Origin: Anaerolineaceae bacterium
GTDB lineage: Bacteria; Chloroflexota; Anaerolineae; Anaerolineales; Anaerolineaceae
DNA length: 22,466 nucleotides
NCBI GenBank assembly: GCA_011620505.1
Contig: WOZA01000137.1
Coordinates: 1-22,466 of the forward strand
Direction: 5' to 3'
Below are positions 7,089 through 14,370 of this stretch, in pieces. Numbering within the stretch: position 1 is the stretch's first letter; every line of letters starts with the position of its first letter. The notes under the pieces were generated by a model that did no database searches, had not been told where the DNA came from, and saw only the letters and a list, made by a program, of their open reading frames with translations. Made by a program: the position numbers and the translations under genes.

Positions 7089-7906
7089 GCCGTCCAGCCT
7101 CCATCGACCACCAGGTTGCTGCCAGTCATGTAGCTGCTGGCATCCGAGCACAGGAAGAGCATGGCGGCACTCATTTCATCGATGTTTGCCATGCGCCCCA
7201 GAATAGCGCGGGCGGAGTATTGCGCCGTGAAGACTTCATCATGCCCGTTATAAACCCCACCCGGGGTTAGAGCATTGACGCGGATGTTCTTGCCGGCATA
7301 ATAAGCTGCCAGGTAGCGCGTGAAGCCAAGCACACCAGCTTTGGTCACGGAGTAGTATACGGGTTTGAACGAACGGCTGCCATCCGGACGTTCGTAGAGC
7401 CGCTGATCCGGACCCACCAAACCGTAGGTGGAGCAAATATTAATGATTACGCCTTTGCCTGCCGCAAGCATGGGCTGAACAGCAGCCTGCGAGGCGAGGA
7501 ACATGCCTGTCAGGTTGACATCCAGTGCCTGGCGCCAGGATTCGAGCGAATAGCTTTCAAAAGCATTGGCGCCTTGCGCGCTGGCATTGGCAGGGTCAAA
7601 CTTAGGATCAAGCGCGGCGCTGTTGACCAATATGTCCAGCCCGCCAAAGATCTCCTGGGCGTTCTGTGCCATTGCCTGGGTGGAACTGGGATCGGTGACA
7701 TCCACGCCAACGCCTTCAGCCCGCAAGCCCTGCTCGCGCAGGGTGAGTGCGTGGGCTTCTGCAGCGGTTTGTGCCAAATCTGCCACCAGGACGTTCGCGC
7801 CTGCCTGGGCGAGGGCCAGCGAAAATTGCCGCCCCAAAAGACCAGCTCCGCCGGTGACGATGGCTGTTCTGCCGTGGAGGTCGAATTTTTCAAGGATATT
7901 ACTCAT
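7082..7906 (-). CDS. SDR-family oxidoreductase, PtmA-like
   Basis: The 274-residue protein is a classical SDR with the cofactor loop TGGAGLLG at 18-25, an NSAA variant of the NNAG motif at 95-98, and a catalytic set of Ser159, Tyr185 and Lys189 (YSVTK). An insert of about 20 residues separates the catalytic Ser and Tyr and carries KPVYYSVTKAG. This is typical of the SDR found beside CMP-legionaminate synthetase genes, such as Campylobacter PtmA. It sits between a Gfo/Idh/MocA gene and a NeuA gene, matching the ptmF-ptmB-ptmA neighbourhood. The start at 7906 follows a GAGG; an in-frame ATG at 7942 would overlap the upstream stop but lacks a good site. The exact reaction here is inferred from the neighbourhood. 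Confidence 0.88.
   Translation of the reverse strand: MSNILEKFDLHGRTAIVTGGAGLLGRQFSLALAQAGANVLVADLAQTAAEAHALTLREQGLRAEGVGVDVTDPSSTQAMAQNAQEIFGGLDILVNSAALDPKFDPANASAQGANAFESYSLESWRQALDVNLTGMFLASQAAVQPMLAAGKGVIINICSTYGLVGPDQRLYERPDGSRSFKPVYYSVTKAGVLGFTRYLAAYYAGKNIRVNALTPGGVYNGHDEVFTAQYSARAILGRMANIDEMSAAMLFLCSDASSYMTGSNLVVDGGWTAW
7098..7102 (-). promoter_or_regulatory. Ribosome-binding site for the NeuA-phosphatase fusion
   Basis: GGAGG on the minus strand lies nine bases before the ATG at 7088 and inside the 3' end of the SDR gene. It sets the fusion start and excludes the longer frame from 7151, which would add 21 residues without family similarity. Confidence 0.6.
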
Positions 7907-7911
7907 GGTTG

Positions 7912-7915
7912 CCTC
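7912..7915 (-). promoter_or_regulatory. Ribosome-binding site for the PtmA-like SDR
   Basis: GAGG on the minus strand lies five bases before the ATG at 7906, in a 35-base gap, the widest in the operon. It favours this start over the ATG at 7942. Confidence 0.5.
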
Positions 7916-7941
7916 GTGTTGATGTCGTCTGAATTCTACCA

Positions 7942-8934
7942 TCAGGCAAGCCTGACCATGCAGCCGTCTTGGGCTGCAGACTGCTTGATCGCCAGCACAA
8001 GCTCCTGAGCCCGGATGCCGTCCGCGAGCGTGCAGTGCGGCAGTGTTTCACCCTGGCACAGGCGCACAAAGGTCGCCATTTCGTCAAGGAACATCTGATT
8101 GCGCTCAAATCCTTCTGGCGGCACCAGCAGGTTGGCTGCGCCGCTCTGCGCGTGAAAGACCTGGGCTTCACCAGTGGCGTTATCCCAGCAAATCCGTCCA
8201 TCCTCGCAGGTGATCTCGAGCGTGTGGGAAGGAGGGCGCTGGTAGTAATCCAAATGCACGCTGGCTGCCTCCCCGGCTGCAAAGCGAAGCAGGATGTCGG
8301 CGTGATCTTCCACATCCATCTCAAGCTCGCTCAGCTTCCCAGTCCAGGCGCTGACGCTTTCCACCTCTCCCAGCAGCCAGCGCAAATAGTCCAACGGGTG
8401 CGAGAGTGTGTTCACCACGCCCCCGCCAAGATCGGCGCGAGCCGCGTAAGAGCGGCGGTAATCCTCCCAGGGGTGCCAGTCGGGCAGGTATTCTCCCCAG
8501 TGGGCGTGCGCGGAGAGCGGCTTGCCGAGCTGACCGCTTTCGATCAGGGTCTTCAATTGATTCAGCACCGGGTGAAAGCGGAAATGAAACCCCACCATGG
8601 CTGGCTTGCCGCTTTGTGCAAGCGCAGATCGCAATTCGCCAAGCCCGGCGAGACCGTCTGATATTGGCTTTTCAATCAGTAGTGCTGCGCCAGCCTTAGC
8701 GGCAGCGGTTGCCACTTGCAGGTGCAGCGCGGTAGGGTTGGCGACGATGACACCATCGGGTTTTTCAGCAAGCGCGAGGCTTAGCTCCGTAAACGTTGGC
8801 AAATCGCCAAGCTCCGCGTCCGGCAGGGTGGCTTGATGGGTGCGGTAGAGGATGATGTCTTGCTGCCCGAGCGCGCGTAAGTTGCGCAAGTGGCGCCTGC
8901 CGATGGAACCCAAGCCTGCAATTAAGAATTTCAT
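7942..8934 (-). CDS. Gfo/Idh/MocA-family oxidoreductase, PtmF-like
   Basis: This 330-residue protein has an N-terminal Rossmann domain with GLGSIGRRH at 7-15, the family's EKP motif at 88-90, and a C-terminal substrate domain containing LPDWHPWEDYRRSY (150-163) followed by LGGGVVNTLSHPLDYL. That last region is typical of the Gfo/Idh proteins in legionaminic-acid clusters, such as Campylobacter PtmF. Together with the following SDR and NeuA genes it forms a PtmF-PtmA-PtmB-like trio. PtmF and PtmA belong to the early part of the reconstituted Campylobacter pathway that starts from fructose-6-phosphate; whether the same step happens here is inference. The ATG at 8934 follows TGGAG at six bases; the frame is open upstream but without a site. 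Confidence 0.88.
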   Translation of the reverse strand: MKFLIAGLGSIGRRHLRNLRALGQQDIILYRTHQATLPDAELGDLPTFTELSLALAEKPDGVIVANPTALHLQVATAAAKAGAALLIEKPISDGLAGLGELRSALAQSGKPAMVGFHFRFHPVLNQLKTLIESGQLGKPLSAHAHWGEYLPDWHPWEDYRRSYAARADLGGGVVNTLSHPLDYLRWLLGEVESVSAWTGKLSELEMDVEDHADILLRFAAGEAASVHLDYYQRPPSHTLEITCEDGRICWDNATGEAQVFHAQSGAANLLVPPEGFERNQMFLDEMATFVRLCQGETLPHCTLADGIRAQELVLAIKQSAAQDGCMVRLA

Positions 8935-8940
8935 CTGTTT

Positions 8941-8945
8941 CTCCA
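8941..8945 (-). promoter_or_regulatory. Ribosome-binding site for the Gfo/Idh gene
   Basis: TGGAG on the minus strand lies six bases before the ATG at 8934, in the 26-base gap after the upstream glycosyltransferase stop. It rules out the start at 8994, which would overlap that gene. Confidence 0.6.
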
Positions 8946-8960
8946 GGAGCTGGTGAGAAG

Positions 8961-9926
8961 CTATTCTTCTCTCCAGTAGATTTTGAAGATCCAATCATAA
9001 AGACGCATCAGCGGCCACTTGATGACTCGCAGGTTTTTTAACTGGAAGCCGCTTTTCTTTTCCGGTGCTTTAATGGCAGCTTTTGGAGTCTCTTGCTTGA
9101 GCCAATCGGGGACCTGGTTGCTCATGTTCTGCATATACGGAGTGGCAGTCATCAACCGCAGATAGCCGGCATCGTTGACCATTCCGTCCAGGCGCTGCAC
9201 CTGCCCCATGGGACGGTCCATCTCAAATGGCAGGAACTGCTGCAAAACGCGTTTGTATGCCAGGAACTGATAATGGATGGCTCCCAGGTACGCTGGCACG
9301 CCCTTGTACGTGAGGGCGGCATCCTCAAGCACGGCATAACGCTGCCTGGCCTCTTCTTCGGTTACACCGAGGCTGGAGACAAAGGAATGGAAGTCTTCCC
9401 ATTTCAGGAACTTGCCAAACTGGATTTCAGCTTCCGGATCACTTTGTGCCCAGGCAACCGTACTGGAGTTGTAAGCGTTATCATTGGCAATCGGGCGTGA
9501 GGTGACCATGCCCACGTTGGGGTAGGTTTCGAGCACTTTCAGCGAGTTGGAGAGCCAACCGGGGAAAAAGTAGCAGTCATTATCTGTGTAGGCGATCACT
9601 TCGCCCGGAGCGGCAGCCAGCATGATATTCCAAGCGCCGCCCTTGCCCAGGTTGGTGTCTGAGAGGATCAGGAACTGGATCTTGCCCTCCTGCTGCTTCC
9701 CGACGAGGTATTCACGCACCTCCGGGCAGGAGGCATTATCGAAAACCAGCAGGTCATAGGGCAAATCGCTGTTCTCCCAGATGCTGCCGAGGCAAAGCTT
9801 GAGCACGTCGAAGGTTTCCGCGAAGAACCCGCTCATGAATGGGATGTAGTTCAGCACAGCAACCGTGATTCGCTTCGGTTTTGCCACTTCTTTGACTGCT
9901 TTTGCAGGATTTTGCCCAACTCGCAT
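8961..9926 (-). CDS. GT2-like (GT-A fold) glycosyltransferase
   Basis: The 321-residue protein has the layout of a family 2 glycosyltransferase. There is an N-terminal TVAVLNYIP strand, VFDNAS at 61-66, NLGKGGAWN at 92-100 and a DxD-type metal motif AYTDNDCYF with Asp115/Asp117. The C-terminal part is basic and hydrophobic (KWPLMRLYDWIFKIYW) and may lie against the membrane, but there is no clear transmembrane helix. It likely adds a hexose-type residue to the glycan at the cytoplasmic face. The ATG at 9926 follows GAGGAG at six bases, and this site overlaps the previous stop; a TTG two codons earlier is unlikely. Donor and acceptor are unknown. Confidence 0.85.
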   Translation of the reverse strand: MRVGQNPAKAVKEVAKPKRITVAVLNYIPFMSGFFAETFDVLKLCLGSIWENSDLPYDLLVFDNASCPEVREYLVGKQQEGKIQFLILSDTNLGKGGAWNIMLAAAPGEVIAYTDNDCYFFPGWLSNSLKVLETYPNVGMVTSRPIANDNAYNSSTVAWAQSDPEAEIQFGKFLKWEDFHSFVSSLGVTEEEARQRYAVLEDAALTYKGVPAYLGAIHYQFLAYKRVLQQFLPFEMDRPMGQVQRLDGMVNDAGYLRLMTATPYMQNMSNQVPDWLKQETPKAAIKAPEKKSGFQLKNLRVIKWPLMRLYDWIFKIYWREE

Positions 9927-9932
9927 AGCCAA

Positions 9933-9938
9933 CTCCTC
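9933..9938 (-). promoter_or_regulatory. Ribosome-binding site for the GT2-like gene
   Basis: GAGGAG on the minus strand lies six bases before the ATG at 9926 and touches the stop codon of the preceding gene. The spacing favours ATG 9926 over TTG 9932. Confidence 0.6.
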
Positions 9939-10891
9939 TACTTCGATTCCGATTCCCGGGATGACCGCATGATTTTTTGCATTTCCCGGTTTTTCAAAAA
10001 CTCAGCCCAAGCCCGCTTCGGCTGAAACAGGGTGAAGAGCAGTTGGGTGAGCGCGAAATTGTTGTTTTTGAGCATCGGGCGGTTCTGAAACTCGCGCAAT
10101 TTGCCCTTCCAGTCGCGCGGCATGGCTTCAATTTTGCCGTGGACCAGGCGATGCGAAGCATCATTGAGATCCAAAATTGCACGCCGCCCACCTGCCAGGC
10201 GAATGTTCTCGCCTGTTTCCGGCAGTCGGTAGTGCGGCTGTCCGTTCGGCAGGTGGCTGTAGTCGTGATTTTGGTGGATAATGTCGAGGTCGGAGGTGCA
10301 GTCCACGACCGGCCAGTTTTCCTGCCTGGCTTTAAAGATCATCCAGTTATCCCAACCCGCGCGTCCGACCGTGAAATCCGGGATGTCCTGAAAACACGCG
10401 CGTGGGAAGACGAAATAGTCGCTCCCCGCCCGCAGGTGCAGTCTGCCGTCCCGCCATGTGCGCCGGCGTAGAGATTCCGGCCAATCACCCTCGAAGTTCA
10501 AACACTCAGTGACTTCCAGATCCCAGCGCTGCCCAACCAGCAAGAACTTTGGCAATTTTTCCGCAACTTGTTGAGCAACTTCCAAAAAGTTAGGGAAAAG
10601 GATAATGTCGGCGTTGACATAAGCCAGCAGGGGGCTTTGATTGACCTCGCGACCGAGCTTGAAAATGCCGCTGATGAGAGGCGTGCCGAGCTGGTTGACG
10701 GGTACATCCGGCAGATGCCGGAAGCCGAAGTCGGCGGCGGCTTCCGCGATGCCCTCGTCGGAACCGATCAGGACAATTTCAACCGACTCTCCGAGTGCCT
10801 GCCAACTTCGGAACGCGTTGCGCTGAATCAGGGCAATGTGCGGGTTGGTGAACGGCTTGGGAGCGGTGAACAGGGTCAGGGCGGGCGGCAT
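9938..10891 (-). CDS. GT-A-type glycosyltransferase-like protein
   Basis: This 317-residue protein begins with a TLFTAPKPF strand and carries IVLIGSDEG at 39-47, LGTPLISGIF at 68-77 and AYVNADIILFP at 90-100. The NAD (93-95) occupies the place of a DxD metal motif. A WDNWM segment and an IHQNHDYSH segment lie in the second half. The pattern is that of a group of uncharacterised glycosyltransferase-like proteins common in polysaccharide loci. The start overlaps the previous stop by one base (TGATG). No membrane segment is seen. Glycosyl transfer is likely but donor and acceptor cannot be stated. Confidence 0.72.
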   Translation of the reverse strand: MPPALTLFTAPKPFTNPHIALIQRNAFRSWQALGESVEIVLIGSDEGIAEAAADFGFRHLPDVPVNQLGTPLISGIFKLGREVNQSPLLAYVNADIILFPNFLEVAQQVAEKLPKFLLVGQRWDLEVTECLNFEGDWPESLRRRTWRDGRLHLRAGSDYFVFPRACFQDIPDFTVGRAGWDNWMIFKARQENWPVVDCTSDLDIIHQNHDYSHLPNGQPHYRLPETGENIRLAGGRRAILDLNDASHRLVHGKIEAMPRDWKGKLREFQNRPMLKNNNFALTQLLFTLFQPKRAWAEFLKNREMQKIMRSSRESESK

Positions 10892-11805
10892 CAGGCTTTA
10901 TCCTCAAGGGGCAGCCAGGTTTTGCCCGGCACGAGTTTGGTCAGCAAATTCCGTTTGAGCCTGCTCAGACTGCGTTTGAGGGCAACGAACCTTTCGGGGA
11001 TAATCGCTACATTCTCCCCTGGTTCACTCTCCGGACGGGCAAGAACCGTCAGGTAAAGGTCAAGCGTCTCCGACCGCGGGTAGCCGTGTTTGCGCAGGTA
11101 CATGATCTTGTACCCAGCCTGCTTGAGCATTTCGGACAGGGTGTGTTCAGTAAAGCAGCTCAAATGTGCCAATTCGTAGGAGTCGTGTGCATAAAAGTTG
11201 GGCACTTCCACCAGCAAAAAGCCGTTATCCTCCAACAAGTGGGTCCTGATCTCTTTCAGTGTGCCCAGCGGGTCTTCGAGGTGCTCGAGCACGTGCATCA
11301 TCGTTACCAGGTCAAACTTACCTGTTTCGCTGCTTCGAAGTTGTTCGAGAGAGGGATAAAGTTTGAATCCCATCTCTTCTGCCAGCTTGCGGTAAGCATT
11401 GCCCGGTTCCACGCCGATCATTTCGGCTCCATAGGCTTCGTTGATGGTTTGCATCAACGTCCCGGAGGAGGCGCCGATATCCAGGGCGCGCCACAATCGG
11501 CAGACACCATGCTTCTGCATTAAATCGAGCTGGTACTCCGCGCGAAGACGCTGCTGACGCAAATCTTTGGCCGTGGGTTCTTCGGTCGCCTGGTATAGCT
11601 GGCGATAGGTCTCTTCGTAAAAAGCGTGGTCTGCAGCAGCGCTCTCTTTGAAATTTTGGAAGACGAATCCGCACGTCTGGCAGAGATAGTATCTCACTTT
11701 AAAGCCGAAAGAGTCCATTTCAGAAAGAACTTTCGCTTTTGATTTACCGCAAAGCGGGCAGTGGAGTTCGGATGCGAGCTGGTTAACTGTCATGAGGAGG
11801 CTCAT
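10891..11805 (-). CDS. Zinc-ribbon class I SAM methyltransferase
   Basis: The 304-residue protein has an N-terminal zinc ribbon, C16-x2-C19 and C42-x2-C45, then a Rossmann-type SAM-binding domain with ALDIGASSGTLM at 107-118, MIGVEPG and a MMHVLEHLEDP segment. The ribbon-plus-methyltransferase layout is found in sugar-modifying methyltransferases of surface-glycan and antibiotic clusters. The role here is probably methylation of a sugar in the glycan. The start is uncertain: ATG 11805 is preceded by AGAAAGAA and overlaps the upstream gene by 23 bases, while ATG 11793 and a TTG at 11859 are alternatives. All of them leave the ribbon intact. The stop overlaps the next start. Confidence 0.82.
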   Translation of the reverse strand: MSLLMTVNQLASELHCPLCGKSKAKVLSEMDSFGFKVRYYLCQTCGFVFQNFKESAAADHAFYEETYRQLYQATEEPTAKDLRQQRLRAEYQLDLMQKHGVCRLWRALDIGASSGTLMQTINEAYGAEMIGVEPGNAYRKLAEEMGFKLYPSLEQLRSSETGKFDLVTMMHVLEHLEDPLGTLKEIRTHLLEDNGFLLVEVPNFYAHDSYELAHLSCFTEHTLSEMLKQAGYKIMYLRKHGYPRSETLDLYLTVLARPESEPGENVAIIPERFVALKRSLSRLKRNLLTKLVPGKTWLPLEDKA

Positions 11806-12601
11806 TTCTTTCTGCCGTTTGCCCCTGGTCCAGCTTTTTTGCACGGTAATCAACCTCAAAAAGATCCTTATGTTTCACTCCAGCCAACTGTGCTTGCCAT
11901 TCAGGATGGAGCGCGTTGGCAGCCAGCAGGTCTTGCAGGGTGAAATCATCGCGGTCATCGAATTCGGCATAAACCTGGTTGGCAACGTCGAGATCTGCGG
12001 GAGTATCGACGGTGAAGCGCAAGTGGCTCAGGTCTTCTTCCCAATCGGCGACGCTGATCTTGAAACGCCCGGGCCTGTCGTAAAGGTAGGGCATAACATG
12101 TTCGCGTTCAAAAGGCTCGGCAGCTTCCTGCCAGGCGCGTTCAAGTGCTGCAAAAGAGACAACCTCAGTATCCATGCCGATAGCGGTAGTCCGTCTGAAA
12201 GGCGGAGGCAGGCGGTTTGCGGTGAAGTCAGCGCAGGTCTGGTGGAAATGCGTGATCGTCCGATCGATCTCTTCCGGGTCGATCATCGGGCAATCTGCGG
12301 TCAGCCTCACCACTACGCTTGCGCCAGTGGCCCTGGCAGCCTGGTAATAACGATCCAACACATCATAGAGGTCGCCCCTGAAGCAGAGGATGCCTGCTCT
12401 TTCACAGTAACTGGCAATCGGCTCATCGCTGGGGTCAGTGGTGGTCGCCACCATGACCTCGTCCACCAGGCTGGCGCGGCTGGCGCGTGCCACCACGCGT
12501 GCCAGCATCGGCTGGCTCCCCACAAGGCGCAGCACTTTGCCTGGCAGGCGCGAGGAGCTCATGCGTGCCTGGATGATTGCAACAGTTTTTGGTTCGCTCA
12601 C
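11783..12601 (-). CDS. spsF: SpsF-like cytidylyltransferase family protein
   Basis: The 272-residue protein begins with IIQARMSSSRLPGK (9-22), the signature of SpsF-type members of the CMP-Kdo/CMP-sialate synthetase superfamily, followed by VATTTDPSDEPI and LTADCPMIDPEEID (100-113), whose Asp103 and Asp108 would bind metal. SpsF occurs in Bacillus spore-coat polysaccharide operons beside a NeuB-like SpsE. Here it lies two genes downstream of the SAF-containing NeuB, so pairing with that synthase is plausible. The GTG start follows CGGAG by four bases. It is one of three proteins of this superfamily in the window. Some SpsF homologues may not be true CMP-sugar synthetases, so the reaction is inferred. 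Confidence 0.83.
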   Translation of the reverse strand: MSEPKTVAIIQARMSSSRLPGKVLRLVGSQPMLARVVARASRASLVDEVMVATTTDPSDEPIASYCERAGILCFRGDLYDVLDRYYQAARATGASVVVRLTADCPMIDPEEIDRTITHFHQTCADFTANRLPPPFRRTTAIGMDTEVVSFAALERAWQEAAEPFEREHVMPYLYDRPGRFKISVADWEEDLSHLRFTVDTPADLDVANQVYAEFDDRDDFTLQDLLAANALHPEWQAQLAGVKHKDLFEVDYRAKKLDQGQTAERNEPPHDS

Positions 12602-12610
12602 ATTGCTCCG

Positions 12611-13252
12611 TTAGGGTGTCGGTTGAACGGCGTCGATCTGGATCGAGCCCACGCTGAACTCAAAGTCTTCCATCTCGGCCGCCAGGTTAGCTGGCGTGGT
12701 CAGGTACAGTGCCATCCAGAGGTAATCGGCTTCCTTGAACAGGTAGGCTACCCAGGCGGTCGAATCCTTGGAATAACTCAAGCGCGTAATGTCGCGACCA
12801 CCAAGTTTGATCGATTCGCTATCCACCAACGCAGAATCGTTGCCGAGCACTTGCTCGAGCCCAAGGGTGATCATGCTGATCGGCAATTTCGAAAAAGCCT
12901 TGTTACGCAGGATGATCAGACGGGTGGGATAGACTGCAGCAGTACCGCTGTCATACCCATACCAACCGATGTTGCCTTCGATGCTATCAACCAGGCCTGA
13001 AAGTGGGCCAGACTCGCCACCCACAAAATCTTTGATCGTGGCAATGATTGTCGGCAGGGCACTCTCGATGTCTTCGGCCACGTAAGAAGTTGGCAGCATG
13101 ATCTGCATTCCGTTGCCGTAGTAAAGCTGCATGCCGGTGTCGGGCGTGGGCGTTGGGGGGATGGGCGTTTCTTTTTTGCCAAAGGAAGGCAGGCTGCACG
13201 CCACGGTCATAATCATCAGGACCAGGAGTATTAGGGGAATTCTGGTTTTCAT
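12611..13252 (-). CDS. Predicted lipoprotein, possible PsbP/Mog1-like fold
   Basis: The 213-residue protein starts with MKTRIPLILLVLMIMTVAC, a basic n-region, hydrophobic core and TVAC lipobox with Cys19 as the acylated residue. A short linker containing PPTPTPDT follows. The rest has the rhythm of a compact alpha/beta domain: an LPTSY segment, then LIILRNK, VDSESIKLGGRDITRLSYS, a LWMALYLTT strand and a terminal EFSVGSIQ, like PsbP/Mog1/LpqN-type domains. No specific function is recognised. A strong AAGGAGG lies before the ATG (13259-13265), and the start overlaps the GT4 stop as ATGA, so it is a true operon member. It is the only predicted secreted, membrane-anchored product of the locus apart from the exporter. 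Confidence 0.85.
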   Translation of the reverse strand: MKTRIPLILLVLMIMTVACSLPSFGKKETPIPPTPTPDTGMQLYYGNGMQIMLPTSYVAEDIESALPTIIATIKDFVGGESGPLSGLVDSIEGNIGWYGYDSGTAAVYPTRLIILRNKAFSKLPISMITLGLEQVLGNDSALVDSESIKLGGRDITRLSYSKDSTAWVAYLFKEADYLWMALYLTTPANLAAEMEDFEFSVGSIQIDAVQPTP

Positions 13253-14364
13253 AGAGACCCTCCTTTTGAAGAGGTCAGGGCTTGTTCCCAGCAGAGGAAC
13301 AGCAATTGTTTATTTCGCCGCCAATCGGCACGTTTTTCGGCAACCTTACGGGCACGCGTGCCAACCACGGGTAAATCAAACGATGGGATTTGCAGCAGCA
13401 ACTCTGCCAATGCGTGATTGTCTCCATCAGGGAATAACCAGCCGGTTTGCCCCTCAGCGATCCACTCAGCGTTGGCAGGGATATCCGATGCGATGGTAGG
13501 CAGTCCGCAAGCCATGGCTTCCATCAGGGAAACCGAAGAGCCATCCACGTGGCTCGGCGTGACGTATACGTCTGCCGCTCCAAAAAACGTGATCAGGTCC
13601 TGGTTGGGCACGCGCCCGCCCAAAAAGACCTTGTCGTTCACTTTTCCTTCTTCCAGGATTGAAAGAATCTGGTCGCGCTGGCTGCCATCTCCGAGCAAGA
13701 TCAGGCGCAGGCTGTCATCTTTTTGGGCAGCTTCAACAAAGGCTTGGAGCAGAACATCCACGCCGTAGTTGGGTTCCCAACTGCGCTGGCAAAGCAGCAC
13801 GCGTTTATCGCCCCAGCCGCGCCGTTCGCGCCAGACCGTGCCGCGGACGCGGGCTGAAACTGGCGTGAAGTGAGCCAGGTCGACCCCCCAGGGGAAAATA
13901 CAAATTTTCTCAGGGTCGAAGCCCATGCGCACCGCCTGCGCGGCGGAGCATTGGGCGTCTGTGATCAAGCGCGCGGAATGCCCAAGGGCGAAGCGGGCTT
14001 TCTCGGCGGCATCCGGGCTGACGAGCACGTCGTGCATCAGGTCAAATCCCCAACTCATGCTCAACAGGGGTGTAAAGCCCGTTCTTGCGACCAGGAACGC
14101 GAGGTCCTGCAGCGGTCCGGCATGCACCAGGTTCGGTTGAATTGCCTTGAGCAGTTCACTGAGTTCCTGGGTGAGGTGTGGGATCTCATTTTCAGTCAGC
14201 GGACCTTGCAAACCACCCCACTCCACAACTTGTATTCCGCTGGGTGTGGGGTACTGACCGGGGTGCAGGCGCAGCACAAACCCCTCATGCCCGCTTTCCG
14301 CCAGGGCTGCCAAAAATCGTTGATCGTGCACTGAATCGGCACGCGTGAAGTACAAAATACGCAT
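13249..14364 (-). CDS. GT4-family (GT-B) glycosyltransferase
   Basis: The 371-residue protein has the two Rossmann halves of a GT4 enzyme: an N-terminal MRILYFTRAD strand, IFPWGVDLAHFTP at 156-168, LILLGDGSQRD at 221-231, VFLGGRVP at 246-253 and the nucleotide-sugar-binding SSVSLMEAMACGLPT at 276-290. In the EX7E motif the first Glu is replaced by Asp274, with Glu282 kept, a change often tolerated in this family. It would transfer a sugar from a nucleotide donor in the cytoplasm. TAGGAAC lies before the ATG, and the TAG stop of the neuB gene is part of that site. Substrates are not predictable. Confidence 0.9.
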   Translation of the reverse strand: MRILYFTRADSVHDQRFLAALAESGHEGFVLRLHPGQYPTPSGIQVVEWGGLQGPLTENEIPHLTQELSELLKAIQPNLVHAGPLQDLAFLVARTGFTPLLSMSWGFDLMHDVLVSPDAAEKARFALGHSARLITDAQCSAAQAVRMGFDPEKICIFPWGVDLAHFTPVSARVRGTVWRERRGWGDKRVLLCQRSWEPNYGVDVLLQAFVEAAQKDDSLRLILLGDGSQRDQILSILEEGKVNDKVFLGGRVPNQDLITFFGAADVYVTPSHVDGSSVSLMEAMACGLPTIASDIPANAEWIAEGQTGWLFPDGDNHALAELLLQIPSFDLPVVGTRARKVAEKRADWRRNKQLLFLCWEQALTSSKGGSL

Positions 14365-14370
14365 TAGTTC

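Noticed and set aside
11792..13000. A plus-strand open frame of 402 codons antisense to three genes.
   Set aside because: It crosses the spsF-like, lipoprotein and methyltransferase genes, has no recognisable domain or start site, and is explained as a shadow of minus-strand codon bias.
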